A stretch of 64,000 bases of DNA, from assembly GCA_963711675.1 (NCBI GenBank), contig CAVQFB010000017.1:124001-188000 (forward strand). The letters run 5' to 3'. The notes under the pieces were generated by a model that worked only from the letters and a program-made list of their open reading frames with translations, did no database searches and was not told the DNA's origin. This stretch comes from CAVQFB01 sp963711675. Its GTDB lineage: Bacteria; Acidobacteriota; Terriglobia; Terriglobales; Acidobacteriaceae. Shown piece after piece: positions 43,507-52,380 of this stretch. Within the stretch, counting starts at the first letter, position 1; every line of letters begins with the position of its first letter. The translations under genes and the position numbers were made by a program.

Positions 43507-45591
43507 ATGGCTAATCTTCCGAAAGCGGCGACAAAGACAAAGGGAACGAGCCTCGAATGGATCGTACCGGCGGCGGCGGTGAGCATGGTTTTTGTCATGC
43601 TCGTTCCTCTCCCGGCCGTAATTGTCGATGTCCTGCTGGCCTTCAGCATTACGGCATCAGTGCTCGTTCTGCTGGTTGCAGTCCAGATTCTCAGGCCAGT
43701 TCAGTTCTCCGTTTTTCCCAGCTTGTTATTGCTTTTGACATTGTTGCGGCTCTCCCTCGACCTCGCGAGCAGCCGTCGAATCCTGCTGCATGGAAGCGAA
43801 GGTCCGTCCGCTGCGGGAAAAGTTATCGAGTCATTTGGCCAGTTTGTGGTGGGCGGAAACTACGTTGTGGGCTTCGTTCTCTTTCTGGCCCTCATTGCGA
43901 TTCAGTACATGGTGGTCAGCCACGGTGCGGTGCGCACGGCGGAAGTTACCGCGCGTTTCACCTTGGACGCCATGCCGGGCAAGCAGATGGCCATCGACGC
44001 GGACTTGAATGCCGGCCTGATCGATGAGACACAGGCCCGGGCCCGCCGCGAACAAATTGCGCATGAAGCTGAGTTTTATGGCGCGATGGACGGCGCCGCG
44101 CGATTCAATCAGCGGGATGCGCTCGCGACCATTCTGATCACGGCCATCAATATCATCGCCGGATTCCTCATCGGCGTCTTCCAGCAAGGCGTTCCGTTCA
44201 TGGAGGCCCTGAAGACCTACACGGTCCTCACCGTGGGTGACGGACTTGTAACCATGCTGCCTTCCCTGCTGGTTTCAGTTGCAGGCGGCATCGTAGTGAC
44301 CCGCGCCTCTTCCGATAACACCCTCGGAACGGATGTGGGCAAGCAATTGTTCGGGAAGCGGCGAGCGCTGTGGATAGCGGCGGGAGTGATGGGCGGCCTT
44401 GCGCTTATACCAGGGCTGCCGAAGCTTTCTTTCATTTTGATGTCCGCCTTGATGGTGATCCTGGCCCGACGGGCGAGTACCGATACGACAGACGAGAAAC
44501 GGCCTGAGGGTGCTGCCGTACCTGGAAAAGAGAAGGGCGCACTCACGCCAACCCAGGATCCGATGGATTCGGCCATCAAACTGGACGAGTTGATGCTCGA
44601 AGTAGGCCTTGGGCTGGTTCCGCTGGTCGACGTCAAGCAGGGAGGCCAACTGCTTAACAAAGTCCGCTCGTTGAGGAAGCGGCTAGCATCTCAACTCGGA
44701 TTTCTGGTGCCGCCGATCCACATCACCGACAATCTGGCACTTAAAGAACGTGAGTATGTCATCTATCTGCGCGGAGTAGAGATTGCCCGGTGGGAAATGA
44801 AGCGGGATTGTCTGTTGGCAATGAGTTCGAACGCAAATCCGGCGCCTTTAGCCGGACAGGAGACTCGGGAGCCGGCTTTCAATGCTATGGCGAAGTGGAT
44901 CCCGCCTGAACTTCAGCCGCAAGCCTTGGCGGCGGGTTATCTGGTGGTCGATCAAACCGCAGCGCTGGCCACGCATCTGAGTGAGATCGTCAAGCAGAAT
45001 GCCCATGATCTCCTGACCCGCCAGGAAACAAAGCGCCTGATCGATCGACTGGGCGAATCCCATCCCAAGTTGGTCGAAGAACTTATTCCCAAGTACATGA
45101 CGTTGGGCGAAGTTCAGAAGGTTCTGCAACAAATATTGCGTGAGCAGGTTTCCATTCGCGATCTGGGCACGATTTTGGAGACTCTGGTCGAGGCCGCCCC
45201 GATCAACAAAAATCCGGTACTGCTGGTAGAAGCGGCCAGACACGCGTTGGGACGAGCGCTGGTCAGACCTCTGCTCAACGAACAGGGAGAACTCAAGGTC
45301 GTAACCTTGGATCGCGGGATTGAAGAAGACTGCGCCCGCGCGGTAACCCCGCAGGCGACGGTAAACGGCCCATCCACTCTGCAACCCAACACTGCGCGCC
45401 GGGTTTTGGATGGCCTGCGGGCGGCATTCGGCGACCAGATCATAACTGCGCCACCGGTGCTGTTGTGTTCGTCGCCCGGCAGATTCTATCTGCGTCGTCT
45501 GCTCGAACCGTTCTTGCCAAAAGTTGTGGTTCTTGCACCCACCGAAATTCCGCCGATGATTCCAGTGCAATCGATCGGAGCGGTGCGATGA
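43507..45591 (+). CDS. flhA: Flagellar export protein FlhA
   Basis: The main export-gate motor protein, 694 residues. Eight N-terminal helices contain the FHIPEP-family motif SLLLLLTLLRLSLDLASSRRIL and MPGKQMAIDADLNAGLID. A long cytoplasmic domain (about 350-694) docks chaperone-substrate complexes and forms the nonameric ring. It is followed 31 bases later directly by fliA, without the flhF and flhG genes often found between them. Confidence 0.97.
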   Translation: MANLPKAATKTKGTSLEWIVPAAAVSMVFVMLVPLPAVIVDVLLAFSITASVLVLLVAVQILRPVQFSVFPSLLLLLTLLRLSLDLASSRRILLHGSEGPSAAGKVIESFGQFVVGGNYVVGFVLFLALIAIQYMVVSHGAVRTAEVTARFTLDAMPGKQMAIDADLNAGLIDETQARARREQIAHEAEFYGAMDGAARFNQRDALATILITAINIIAGFLIGVFQQGVPFMEALKTYTVLTVGDGLVTMLPSLLVSVAGGIVVTRASSDNTLGTDVGKQLFGKRRALWIAAGVMGGLALIPGLPKLSFILMSALMVILARRASTDTTDEKRPEGAAVPGKEKGALTPTQDPMDSAIKLDELMLEVGLGLVPLVDVKQGGQLLNKVRSLRKRLASQLGFLVPPIHITDNLALKEREYVIYLRGVEIARWEMKRDCLLAMSSNANPAPLAGQETREPAFNAMAKWIPPELQPQALAAGYLVVDQTAALATHLSEIVKQNAHDLLTRQETKRLIDRLGESHPKLVEELIPKYMTLGEVQKVLQQILREQVSIRDLGTILETLVEAAPINKNPVLLVEAARHALGRALVRPLLNEQGELKVVTLDRGIEEDCARAVTPQATVNGPSTLQPNTARRVLDGLRAAFGDQIITAPPVLLCSSPGRFYLRRLLEPFLPKVVVLAPTEIPPMIPVQSIGAVR

Positions 45592-45622
45592 GTTTGATTG
45601 AGAGTCAGGAATAGAGGGATAC

Positions 45623-46381
45623 ATGACATACGCACAGGCTGAATACAGAGAGAAGTTGGCAACTGAGGAGCGCGACGAGCTGATTCTCGGAGAGCTCCCT
45701 CAGGTTTACTACATCGCGCGGCGGGTTCATGAGCGTCTTCCGCAGCACGTGCCTTTTGAGGACTTGGTCCATGCCGGTGTCGTAGGGCTGATTGAAGCGG
45801 TTCGCAGCTACGACTCCAGCAAGGGCGTCACTCTGAAGTCATTTGCGAAGTTCCGCATTCGCGGCGCGATCCTTGACAGCTTGCGTGAACTGGATTGGGG
45901 CTCGCGGCCCCTGCGGCGGAAGGGCCGTCAGGTAGAGGAGGCCATCTCCACGCTCGCGGCAAAGCTGGGTCGCCAGCCTGGCGAGGAGGAGATCGCAAAC
46001 GAACTTGGGATCTCGGTCGCCAAACTCCATCACCTTCTGCAGCGACTGGACGGTCTGTCGCTGGTAGGACAGGAAGTAAGTTCCCTGCATGATCGTTCGG
46101 AGAGGCAGGATTTGATCGAATCGGCGCCGAGCAAGGATGACGATTCGTTCAAGATCTGCCTTCGCTCGGAGATCAAGGATCAGCTGGCCCGGGCGATTTC
46201 CACTTTGTCTGAGAAAGAGCAGCTCGTGGTTTCTCTCTATTATCGTGACGAACTGACGATGAAAGAAATCGCACAAGTGCTGCATCTGGCAGAGTCCAGA
46301 GTTTCCCAGATTCACGCTTTAGCGCTGCCCAAGCTGAGAGCGGCCCTGCAGAAGGCGTCGATAAACGAGAACTACGTTTAA
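45623..46381 (+). CDS. fliA: Flagellar sigma factor FliA (sigma-28)
   Basis: Sigma factor for late flagellar genes. Region 2 reads VPFEDLVHAGVVGLIEAVRSYDSSKGVTLKSFAKFRIRGAILDSLRELDWGSRPLRRKGR. Region 3 follows (LGRQPGEEEIANELGISVAKLHHLLQ), and region 4 is STLSEKEQLVVSLYYRDELTMKEIAQVLHLAESRVSQIHALALPKLR. At 252 residues it is full length. It is expressed from the fliL sigma-54 operon and should read the TRAAGTYK-N12-GCCGATNA promoters in this window. Two FlgM paralogues could inhibit it. Confidence 0.96.
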   Translation: MTYAQAEYREKLATEERDELILGELPQVYYIARRVHERLPQHVPFEDLVHAGVVGLIEAVRSYDSSKGVTLKSFAKFRIRGAILDSLRELDWGSRPLRRKGRQVEEAISTLAAKLGRQPGEEEIANELGISVAKLHHLLQRLDGLSLVGQEVSSLHDRSERQDLIESAPSKDDDSFKICLRSEIKDQLARAISTLSEKEQLVVSLYYRDELTMKEIAQVLHLAESRVSQIHALALPKLRAALQKASINENYV

Positions 46382-46467
46382 GAGAGTGCGCTTCGTCAGG
46401 ATCGAGCCATCTGGCAACCCGGCAACGCTGCTGAAAGTCCGTAACTCTCAAGGAGAAAGAGTTTGAT

Positions 46468-47307
46468 ATGAATATCGCCGAGCTGGCCAAATGCCCTCCA
46501 ACGTGGCCCAGTTGGGTGCCGAACTGCGCTAACTTAACCTGCAGGCGGAGCCGAGTGTGGCAAACGATCTGGGGCCGACGGGAAGGAGTGTCGGTCTCGG
46601 AAGATTGGTTTTGCAGTGCCGATTGTTTCGAGGAGGCGGTCGAAGTCAAGTTCGCGCAGCTTCTCTCGACACGAGTCAGGCTGGAAGAGACGCGACGAGC
46701 ACGCATGCCCCTTGGCCTGTTATTGGTTTCCCGGGGTGCGATTACGGAAGAGCAACTACGCACGGCGGTGGATCGGCAACGTGAGCTTGGCGTCAATATA
46801 GGGCAGGCGATCCAGTTGCTCGGTTTTGCCACACAAGAGCAGGTTACGTCGGCGGTTGCCGCACAGTGGGGATGCCCAGTCTTTACTATCAAGAGTAAGT
46901 CCTTGCCAACAAATGTTCGAATACCGCGGACGCTGCTGGAACTCTACGGTATATTGCCCGTCCACTTCGCGGAGGCCGGACGCAAACTCATGATGGGTTG
47001 CGTGAGAGGCGTACACCATCAAGTGCTTCACATGATCGAACAAATGACGGAGTGCAGCACCACTCCCTGCTTCATTGCGGCTCGTCAATTTGAAATGCAC
47101 TTGCCCTCTTTCCTGCGTAGCTGCGACAACCAGGAGGTTACCTTCGAGCGGACCTCCAGTTCATTGGAGATGGCGCGAATAGCTCGCAACTACCTGTTGC
47201 AACTCGGCGCTGATCAAGTGCGGTTTGGAATATGCCGTGATTACCTTTGGACCCGCTTCTCGAGCCGAACAAAGGAGTTTGACGTGCTTTTCCGGCAAGC
47301 CAATTAG
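46468..47307 (+). CDS. Orphan MshEN (GspE-N) domain protein with N-terminal Cys cluster
   Basis: I recognise no full-length family. Residues about 80-140 match the two-part MshEN c-di-GMP motif of GspE/PilB N-termini: MPLGLLLVSRGAITEEQLRTAVDRQ and NIGQAIQLLGFATQEQVTSAVAAQWGCPVF. No ATPase domain follows; instead there is a C-terminal part of about 140 residues of unknown fold. The first 60 residues carry cysteines arranged C-x10-C-x4-C and C-x3-C (CPPTWPSWVPNCANLTC, WFCSADCF), suggesting a treble-clef zinc site. It lies 86 bases after fliA and may be a c-di-GMP-responsive adaptor in the late operon (inference). Confidence 0.7.
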   Translation: MNIAELAKCPPTWPSWVPNCANLTCRRSRVWQTIWGRREGVSVSEDWFCSADCFEEAVEVKFAQLLSTRVRLEETRRARMPLGLLLVSRGAITEEQLRTAVDRQRELGVNIGQAIQLLGFATQEQVTSAVAAQWGCPVFTIKSKSLPTNVRIPRTLLELYGILPVHFAEAGRKLMMGCVRGVHHQVLHMIEQMTECSTTPCFIAARQFEMHLPSFLRSCDNQEVTFERTSSSLEMARIARNYLLQLGADQVRFGICRDYLWTRFSSRTKEFDVLFRQAN

Positions 47308-47355
47308 AACGGCCAGGGGGCACCACATAAAGGGCGGGATTTAGTAGCCCGGCAC

Positions 47356-47383
47356 TAAAGTCGAGACGGTTTGAGGCCGATTA
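47356..47383 (+). promoter_or_regulatory. Sigma-28 promoter of the HDOD gene
   Basis: TAAAGTCG (47356-47363), 12-base spacer, GCCGATTA (47376-47383). The start is expected near 47390, some 15 bases before the ATG. Confidence 0.72.
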
Positions 47384-47404
47384 GAAGCGGGAACGGTCTC
47401 GACA

Positions 47405-48196
47405 ATGACAAATCGGAATCATCCCGGTCCGCGCCTGGTTGTTCGCCCCGTCCGCAAGCCCAAAACAAAGCCCTCGGCTGGCGACTCGTCTCCCTCTGGG
47501 ATTTCGTTCCCGGACTTGCCTTCCATGCCAGGACCGCTCCTGAAGCTGCAATTGGCACTAAATGCGCCGACGGCCGACGTTGCCGCAATCAGTGAGGCGA
47601 TCCGAAGTGACATCGGTTTGGCGGCTCGATTTCTGCCGGTCGCAGTCCGTGATGTGTGTGCCCTCCCCGAACAGCTGCCGCGCTTTGAGGAGTTGGTTAT
47701 TCACCTAGGGCTGGGAAGGATTCGGCAGCTCGCCGCGCAAGCGGTAATTTTGACGCGCCATCCCAACGGTCCAACCGACTTACGGGCATGTGAACGGGCC
47801 TGGAAGCGAGCGCGGCTGACCGCTCTCGCGGCCGAGTACCTGGCTGCCCGCACCGGGGCCGTTGACTCGGATAGAGCATATGTGGCCGGTTTGTTTCACC
47901 ATCTTGGTTACTGTCTTCGCTCTCTCCACCGCGACGGCCGCCAGGCGCAGGCTACCGACCCTCACGAATTGGGCTACCGCTTCGCATGCGCCTGGAACTT
48001 TCCCCAGGTGATCCTGGAAGGCATGCGTCAAGGCAAACACAAGGATCCGGCATCCAACTCGCAGCTTATCCGTGAGATCGTCAAAACTGCCGTGGAGTGG
48101 GTGCTCGACGTGGAACTGCAAGGCATCGCCGACGCTGAGTATTCGCAGTCACTGCAGTGCAGCGACGGCTTCACCACAGATGTTCGCAAAAACTAA
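47405..48196 (+). CDS. HDOD domain protein
   Basis: A basic, Pro-rich N-terminal tail (about 1-40) precedes an HDOD-like domain: LPSMPGPLLKLQLALNAPTADVAAISEAIRSDIGLAARFLPVAV, IHLGLGRIRQLAAQAVILTR, and AYVAGLFHHLGYCLRSLH in the place of the HD motif. The metal-binding HD pair is not intact, as usual in HDOD proteins. These are non-enzymatic signalling scaffolds linked to c-di-GMP and motility. Its sigma-28 promoter puts it with the late flagellar genes, like the EAL-HDOD gene at 18523-19788. Confidence 0.82.
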   Translation: MTNRNHPGPRLVVRPVRKPKTKPSAGDSSPSGISFPDLPSMPGPLLKLQLALNAPTADVAAISEAIRSDIGLAARFLPVAVRDVCALPEQLPRFEELVIHLGLGRIRQLAAQAVILTRHPNGPTDLRACERAWKRARLTALAAEYLAARTGAVDSDRAYVAGLFHHLGYCLRSLHRDGRQAQATDPHELGYRFACAWNFPQVILEGMRQGKHKDPASNSQLIREIVKTAVEWVLDVELQGIADAEYSQSLQCSDGFTTDVRKN

Positions 48197-48329
48197 GGAC
48201 TGGTTAGAAAAGCGGTTGCTGTCTTTCTGTTCGGATCGCTGACTTGCTGGATCTCTAATTTAGTTCTCACCAAAAGATCGGCGTTCACCGCCATTCAACA
48301 ACTTAGATCGACAGGCTAGCCCTAATAGT

Positions 48330-48346
48330 CTGGCCATGAATGTGCA
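48330..48346 (+). promoter_or_regulatory. Possible sigma-54 promoter of flgF-flgG-flgA-flgH-flgI-flgJ
   Basis: CTGGC at -24 (GG at 48332-48333), N10, GC (48344-48345) in GTGCA. The start would fall near 48357, immediately before the ribosome-binding site GAGGAGG. The -12 has one mismatch to TTGCA. Confidence 0.42.
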
Positions 48347-48368
48347 CAGGCTGATCCGAGGAGGATCC

Positions 48369-49109
48369 ATGGACAGCGGCTACTATGCGGCGTGCACCGC
48401 GCTGATGGCTCGAACACAGGCGTTAGATCTTGTAGCCAACAACCTGGCAAACACAAGCACGCCCGGTTATCGTGCCCAGCACAATATTTTTCGTTCGCTG
48501 CTGGCGTCCTCAAGTCATCCTGAATCCTCTCTGAATCAAGCCATCAATAATTTTGGAATCCTCGGCGGGAGCCAGATTGATCTTACGCAGGGCAGCCTGG
48601 AAAAGACCGGTAATGATCTCGACTTTGGCATAGAAGGCCAGGGCTTCTTCGTTGTAAAGACGGCCGCAGGAAAGGCGTACACACGCAACGGCAACTTTCA
48701 TGTGTCGCCCCAGGGCAACCTGGTGACAAGTGAGGGTGATGCGGTGATGGGCGAGGATGGTCCGATTCAGATCGTAGGCGGGCCGGTATCAGTGAGTTCT
48801 GACGGCACACTCTCGGTGAACGGTGCCTTGGCCGGAAAGCTGAAGCTGGTGGAGTTCCCGGCAGGTACCGCAATCGAGAGTATTGGGAAAACCTATTACT
48901 CGGCGCCGGCAAAGGCCGAGAGCGCCGCAACGAATACGAGCGTTCAGCAGGGAACTCTGGAATCCTCAAACGTAAACGCAGTTGCCAGCGCAGTGGAACT
49001 AGTCGCGGTGCAGCGCTATGCGGAACTTGTGCAGCGCGCTTTGTCGACCTTCAATTCCGACATTAATAAGGTTGCGACAGAAGACTTGCCGCGGGTCACC
49101 AGTAGTTAA
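48369..49109 (+). CDS. flgF: Flagellar distal rod protein FlgF
   Basis: Proximal/distal rod subunit. The N-terminus is MDSGYYAACTALMARTQALDLVANNLANTSTPGYRAQHNIFRSLL with ANNLANxxTPGY. It has the central LDFGIEGQGFFVVKTAAGKAYTRNGNF, and the C-terminal LESSNVNAVASAVELVAVQRYAELVQRALSTFNSDINK. The ATG at 48369 follows GAGGAGG at the right distance; the ATG at 48336 overlaps a candidate sigma-54 promoter. FlgF rather than FlgG because of its position and length of 246. Confidence 0.92.
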   Translation: MDSGYYAACTALMARTQALDLVANNLANTSTPGYRAQHNIFRSLLASSSHPESSLNQAINNFGILGGSQIDLTQGSLEKTGNDLDFGIEGQGFFVVKTAAGKAYTRNGNFHVSPQGNLVTSEGDAVMGEDGPIQIVGGPVSVSSDGTLSVNGALAGKLKLVEFPAGTAIESIGKTYYSAPAKAESAATNTSVQQGTLESSNVNAVASAVELVAVQRYAELVQRALSTFNSDINKVATEDLPRVTSS

Positions 49110-49124
49110 ACACAAGGAGCGTTC

Positions 49125-49916
49125 ATGTTTCGTGCACTCTACACGGCAGCAAGCGGGATGGCTGCCCAGCAAATGAACCTGGACAACATCGCCAACAACC
49201 TGGCGAACTCGAGTACTGCCGGGTTTCGCCGCCGACGCGTGCAATTTTCCGATTTGATCTACCAAAACGCGATCATGCCGGGAGCGGCGGCTTCGCAGCA
49301 GACCACGGTAGCCGCGGGTTTGCAGATCGGTTTAGGAACAAAGCCTGCGGCGTCCGAAGTGGTGCAAGCCCAGGGCGATTTCAGCACCACCGGCAATCCT
49401 CTGGATATGGCTATTCAGGGACAAGGATTCTTTCAGGTGACACTCCCCAACGGCCAGGTCGCGTACACCCGGTCGGGCTCGTTCCACATGGATGCTCAAG
49501 GCAACATCGTCACGGCAGACGGTAATGCTCTCCAGCCGAACATCACGATCCCTGCCGATGCGACCAACGTCACGATCGGTGCAGACGGCACGGTATCCGT
49601 GACTCAGCCCGGGCAGACAGCGGCTCAACAGGTGGGGACGATTCAGCTCGCACTCTTCGCGAATCCCGGCGGATTAAACAGCGTCGGTAACAACTTGTTC
49701 CTACCCACGACAGCATCGGGCGATCCCATTGTCGGCGCACCCGGAGGCAGCGAGGGACTCGGCAGCTTGCAGCAGGGGATGCTGGAACAGTCGAATGTCA
49801 ACGTGGTTGACGAGTTCATCGAGATGATTGTTGCACAACGCGCGTACGAGTCGAACTCGCGCGTGGTCAGCGCAGCGGACCAGATGTTCCAGGATCTCAA
49901 TAACGTGGGTCGATAA
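49125..49916 (+). CDS. flgG: Flagellar distal rod protein FlgG
   Basis: MFRALYTAASGMAAQQMNLDNIANNLANSSTAGFRRRRVQFSDLIYQ is the FlgG start, with LDMAIQGQGFFQVTLPNGQVAYTRSGSFHMDAQGNIVTADG in the middle and LEQSNVNVVDEFIEMIVAQRAYESNSRVVSAADQMFQDLNNVGR at the end. The 263 residues match Salmonella FlgG closely. AAGGAG precedes the ATG, and the TAATG junction couples it to flgA. Confidence 0.96.
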   Translation: MFRALYTAASGMAAQQMNLDNIANNLANSSTAGFRRRRVQFSDLIYQNAIMPGAAASQQTTVAAGLQIGLGTKPAASEVVQAQGDFSTTGNPLDMAIQGQGFFQVTLPNGQVAYTRSGSFHMDAQGNIVTADGNALQPNITIPADATNVTIGADGTVSVTQPGQTAAQQVGTIQLALFANPGGLNSVGNNLFLPTTASGDPIVGAPGGSEGLGSLQQGMLEQSNVNVVDEFIEMIVAQRAYESNSRVVSAADQMFQDLNNVGR

Positions 49917-50503
49917 TGCGGGCTAAAACGGGCACAACTGGAAAATCGATAGGTATCTTTCTGCTGTGCTTGGTGATGGCCGGGCCAGCGGCGGAAGCAT
50001 CCAGCAAAACGTGGACGCAGGTGATGCGACAGGGTGTCGCCGAGGCGATTTCGGCGACGGCGGGAGCGCCAATTTCGGCAAGCCAAGTGGAATTTCTGGG
50101 AGAAGTGCGAGCGATCCCCAACGCGAAATTTTCCGTAGTCGGAGTGGAACGTCTACACCGTAATGGCGCGGCGGTAAAGCTACGCTGTCAAAGGTCAAGT
50201 GACTGCCTTCCGTTCTATGTTGTGTTGCATGCTGGAGACGTGGCCAAGACCTTGGCGCGCACGGCCACAGAGGCTTCAGCCGGAGGTCCTGGCCAAACGT
50301 CCCGTGCCGAAAAACAACGAGCTGTCAAAGGTGGCGATCGCGCCACGCTCGTCCTCGAGGGTAAGGACATGCGAATCGTGATGCCAGTGATTTGTTTACA
50401 AAATGGTTCCTTGGGACAAAGCATCCGAGTGTCGAGCAGGGATCACAGGAAAATTTACGAGGCTGAAGTTATTGAAACGGGATTGGTGAAAGGCACTCTT
50501 TAA
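49916..50503 (+). CDS. flgA: Flagellar P-ring assembly chaperone FlgA
   Basis: Periplasmic chaperone for FlgI. A signal peptide (IGIFLLCLVMAGPAAEA) is followed by a FlgA/SAF-type region (AVKGGDRATLVLEGKDMRIVMPVICLQNGSLGQSIRVSSRDHRKIYEAEVIETGLVKGTL), whose last 60 residues are the conserved part. Two cysteines at LRCQRSSDC could form a disulphide. It is placed between flgG and flgH. Confidence 0.88.
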   Translation: MRAKTGTTGKSIGIFLLCLVMAGPAAEASSKTWTQVMRQGVAEAISATAGAPISASQVEFLGEVRAIPNAKFSVVGVERLHRNGAAVKLRCQRSSDCLPFYVVLHAGDVAKTLARTATEASAGGPGQTSRAEKQRAVKGGDRATLVLEGKDMRIVMPVICLQNGSLGQSIRVSSRDHRKIYEAEVIETGLVKGTL

Positions 50504-50509
50504 GGACCC

Positions 50510-51226
50510 ATGAAAATCCATGCGCTAATGCGGCAGTGGGTAGCGGGCGTGATCGCCATCATCTTCGCGGGCGGAGCACCCGCGGTGATGGCGAAGAGCG
50601 CCAAACAAGATCCGCAGCAGGCGAGAAATGACTACATTACGCGGGTGCAGCAGCAGTCACCCACCGCGGAACCAGGCCGGACCATGGGAAGTCTGTGGGT
50701 TCCTGGCGGTGCATTGACAGACGTAGCTTCCGACTATAAAGCCCGGCGACTGGATGACATCGTCACAATCGTTGTCACCGAGCAGACTACTGCTCAATCG
50801 TCTGGCAACGTTAACTCGCAGCGAACATTCCAAACGAGCTCTGCAATTACCGGCCTGCCAGGAAGAATGAAGACCGGCGGAGTCAATCCGCTCTTTGGAG
50901 CGAATTCGTCAACTCAGTTAAAAGGCCAGGGCGCCGCCACCAATACTTCGCAACTGCAGACCAGCCTTTCCGGGCGAGTGATTGGACTGTTGCCTAACGG
51001 CAATCTGATAGTAGAAGCACAACGCGAAGTCTTCATGAATGATCAACACGAGACCATGATTGTGCGCGGGGTGTTGCGTCCCGGAGATATAAGCACGTCC
51101 AACACCGCACCCTCGACAGCACTATCGAACCTTGAAGTTGAGTTGAAGGGTAAAGGCGTGATCAGCGATTCAACGCGCCGGCCGAATCCTGCAGTGCGGG
51201 CATTGCTATGGTTGATAGGTTTTTGA
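50510..51226 (+). CDS. flgH: Flagellar L-ring protein FlgH, without lipobox cysteine
   Basis: Forms the outer-membrane ring. The family core is GSLWVPGGALTDVASDYKARRLDDIVTIVVTEQTTAQSSGNVNSQR, LSGRVIGLLPNGNLIVEAQREVFMNDQHETMIVRGVLRPGDI and the C-terminal ALLWLIGF. The N-terminus is a signal peptide (WVAGVIAIIFAGGAPAVMA) cleaved by signal peptidase I. There is no cysteine near the cleavage site or anywhere in the protein, so it cannot be lipidated as enterobacterial FlgH is. The end overlaps the earliest flgI start. Confidence 0.93.
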   Translation: MKIHALMRQWVAGVIAIIFAGGAPAVMAKSAKQDPQQARNDYITRVQQQSPTAEPGRTMGSLWVPGGALTDVASDYKARRLDDIVTIVVTEQTTAQSSGNVNSQRTFQTSSAITGLPGRMKTGGVNPLFGANSSTQLKGQGAATNTSQLQTSLSGRVIGLLPNGNLIVEAQREVFMNDQHETMIVRGVLRPGDISTSNTAPSTALSNLEVELKGKGVISDSTRRPNPAVRALLWLIGF

Positions 51227-52377
51227 ACTCGCCGACCATCCGAATGGTGAAGCGCATCGTGCAGAGCCGCATCGTGCGCGCTGCAATGTGTTTTGCACTT
51301 TCGCTGGCAGCATCTCTGGGATACGGCGAAACGTCCTCCAAGCAGGTACTGATTCGCGACATCGCGACCATTGAGGGCGTCCGGGAAAACTCACTCGTCG
51401 GTTATGGCCTGGTGGTCGGTTTAACCGGTACCGGAGACCGCCAGCAAACGCTCTTCACCACGCAGACGCTGGCTAATATTCTGCAGAGGCTGGGCGTGCA
51501 AATACCCGCTGCCCAGGTGCAGGTTCGCAACGTCGCTTCAGTAATTGTAACCGGCTCTCTTCCGCCATTCGCACGGTCAGGCACGACGCTTGATGTCACT
51601 GTCGCTTCCATTGGCGATGCCAAAAGCCTGCAAGGTGGAGTCTTGCTCATGACACCGATGCGTGGTCCCGATGGTCAGATCTACGCAGAGGCACAGGGGC
51701 CGCTAACCCTGGGAGGCTACACCGCGGGCTCGACCGGCAATTCGAAGCAGGTTAACCACGCAAACGTAGGACGTATCCCCGAGGGCGGGACTGTGGAGCG
51801 GGACACTGCGGTCGATCTGAGTCACTTCAAGACGGTGTCGTTCGTGTTGCGAAACCCTGACTTCACAGCGGCTCGCGACATTGCCACCGCCGTCAACCAC
51901 AGTTATGGAAAAGAGATTGCCACTGCGCTGGACAGCCGCCGCATAGACATCAATGTGAGCGCGTCAGGCACGGCGTCGGTACCCACTCTGATTTCCGAAG
52001 TGCAGAACCTTGCGATCAGTTTCCACCCACCGGCAAAGGTCATCATGAACGAACGCACCGGAACAGTTGTTATGGGTGGTGATGTGAAGCTTTCTCCGGT
52101 ATCCGTCCTGCACGGAAACCTGAGTGTAGAAGTAACAACCACATTCGCCGTATCGCAACCTGAGCCGTTTTCCAAAGGCAAGACCACCGTCGTGCCGGAG
52201 ACGGAGGTTCATGCCGATGAAGGCCCAGCCCGTTCGATCCGCCTGAAAGAAGGCGCAACGGTGGAAGAGTTGATTAATGGATTGCACACGATGGGAGCGA
52301 CCGCGTCGGACATCGTTGCGATCATTCAGGCTATCAAAGCTTCGGGCGGACTGCAGGCCGAGTTGGAGGTGATCTAG
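51208..52377 (+). CDS. flgI: Flagellar P-ring protein FlgI
   Basis: Periplasmic P-ring subunit. A signal peptide (IVRAAMCFALSLAASLGYG) is followed by KQVLIRDIATIEGVRENSLVGYGLVVGLTGTGD, the defining start of mature FlgI, and the body runs to VEELINGLHTMGATASDIVAIIQAIKASGGLQAELEVI. The ATG at 51208 overlaps flgH by 19 bases and gives a long N-region; the ATG at 51244 is an equally likely start. Neither has a clear ribosome-binding site, which fits coupling to flgH. Confidence 0.96.
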   Translation: MVDRFLNSPTIRMVKRIVQSRIVRAAMCFALSLAASLGYGETSSKQVLIRDIATIEGVRENSLVGYGLVVGLTGTGDRQQTLFTTQTLANILQRLGVQIPAAQVQVRNVASVIVTGSLPPFARSGTTLDVTVASIGDAKSLQGGVLLMTPMRGPDGQIYAEAQGPLTLGGYTAGSTGNSKQVNHANVGRIPEGGTVERDTAVDLSHFKTVSFVLRNPDFTAARDIATAVNHSYGKEIATALDSRRIDINVSASGTASVPTLISEVQNLAISFHPPAKVIMNERTGTVVMGGDVKLSPVSVLHGNLSVEVTTTFAVSQPEPFSKGKTTVVPETEVHADEGPARSIRLKEGATVEELINGLHTMGATASDIVAIIQAIKASGGLQAELEVI

Positions 52378-52380
52378 GCC

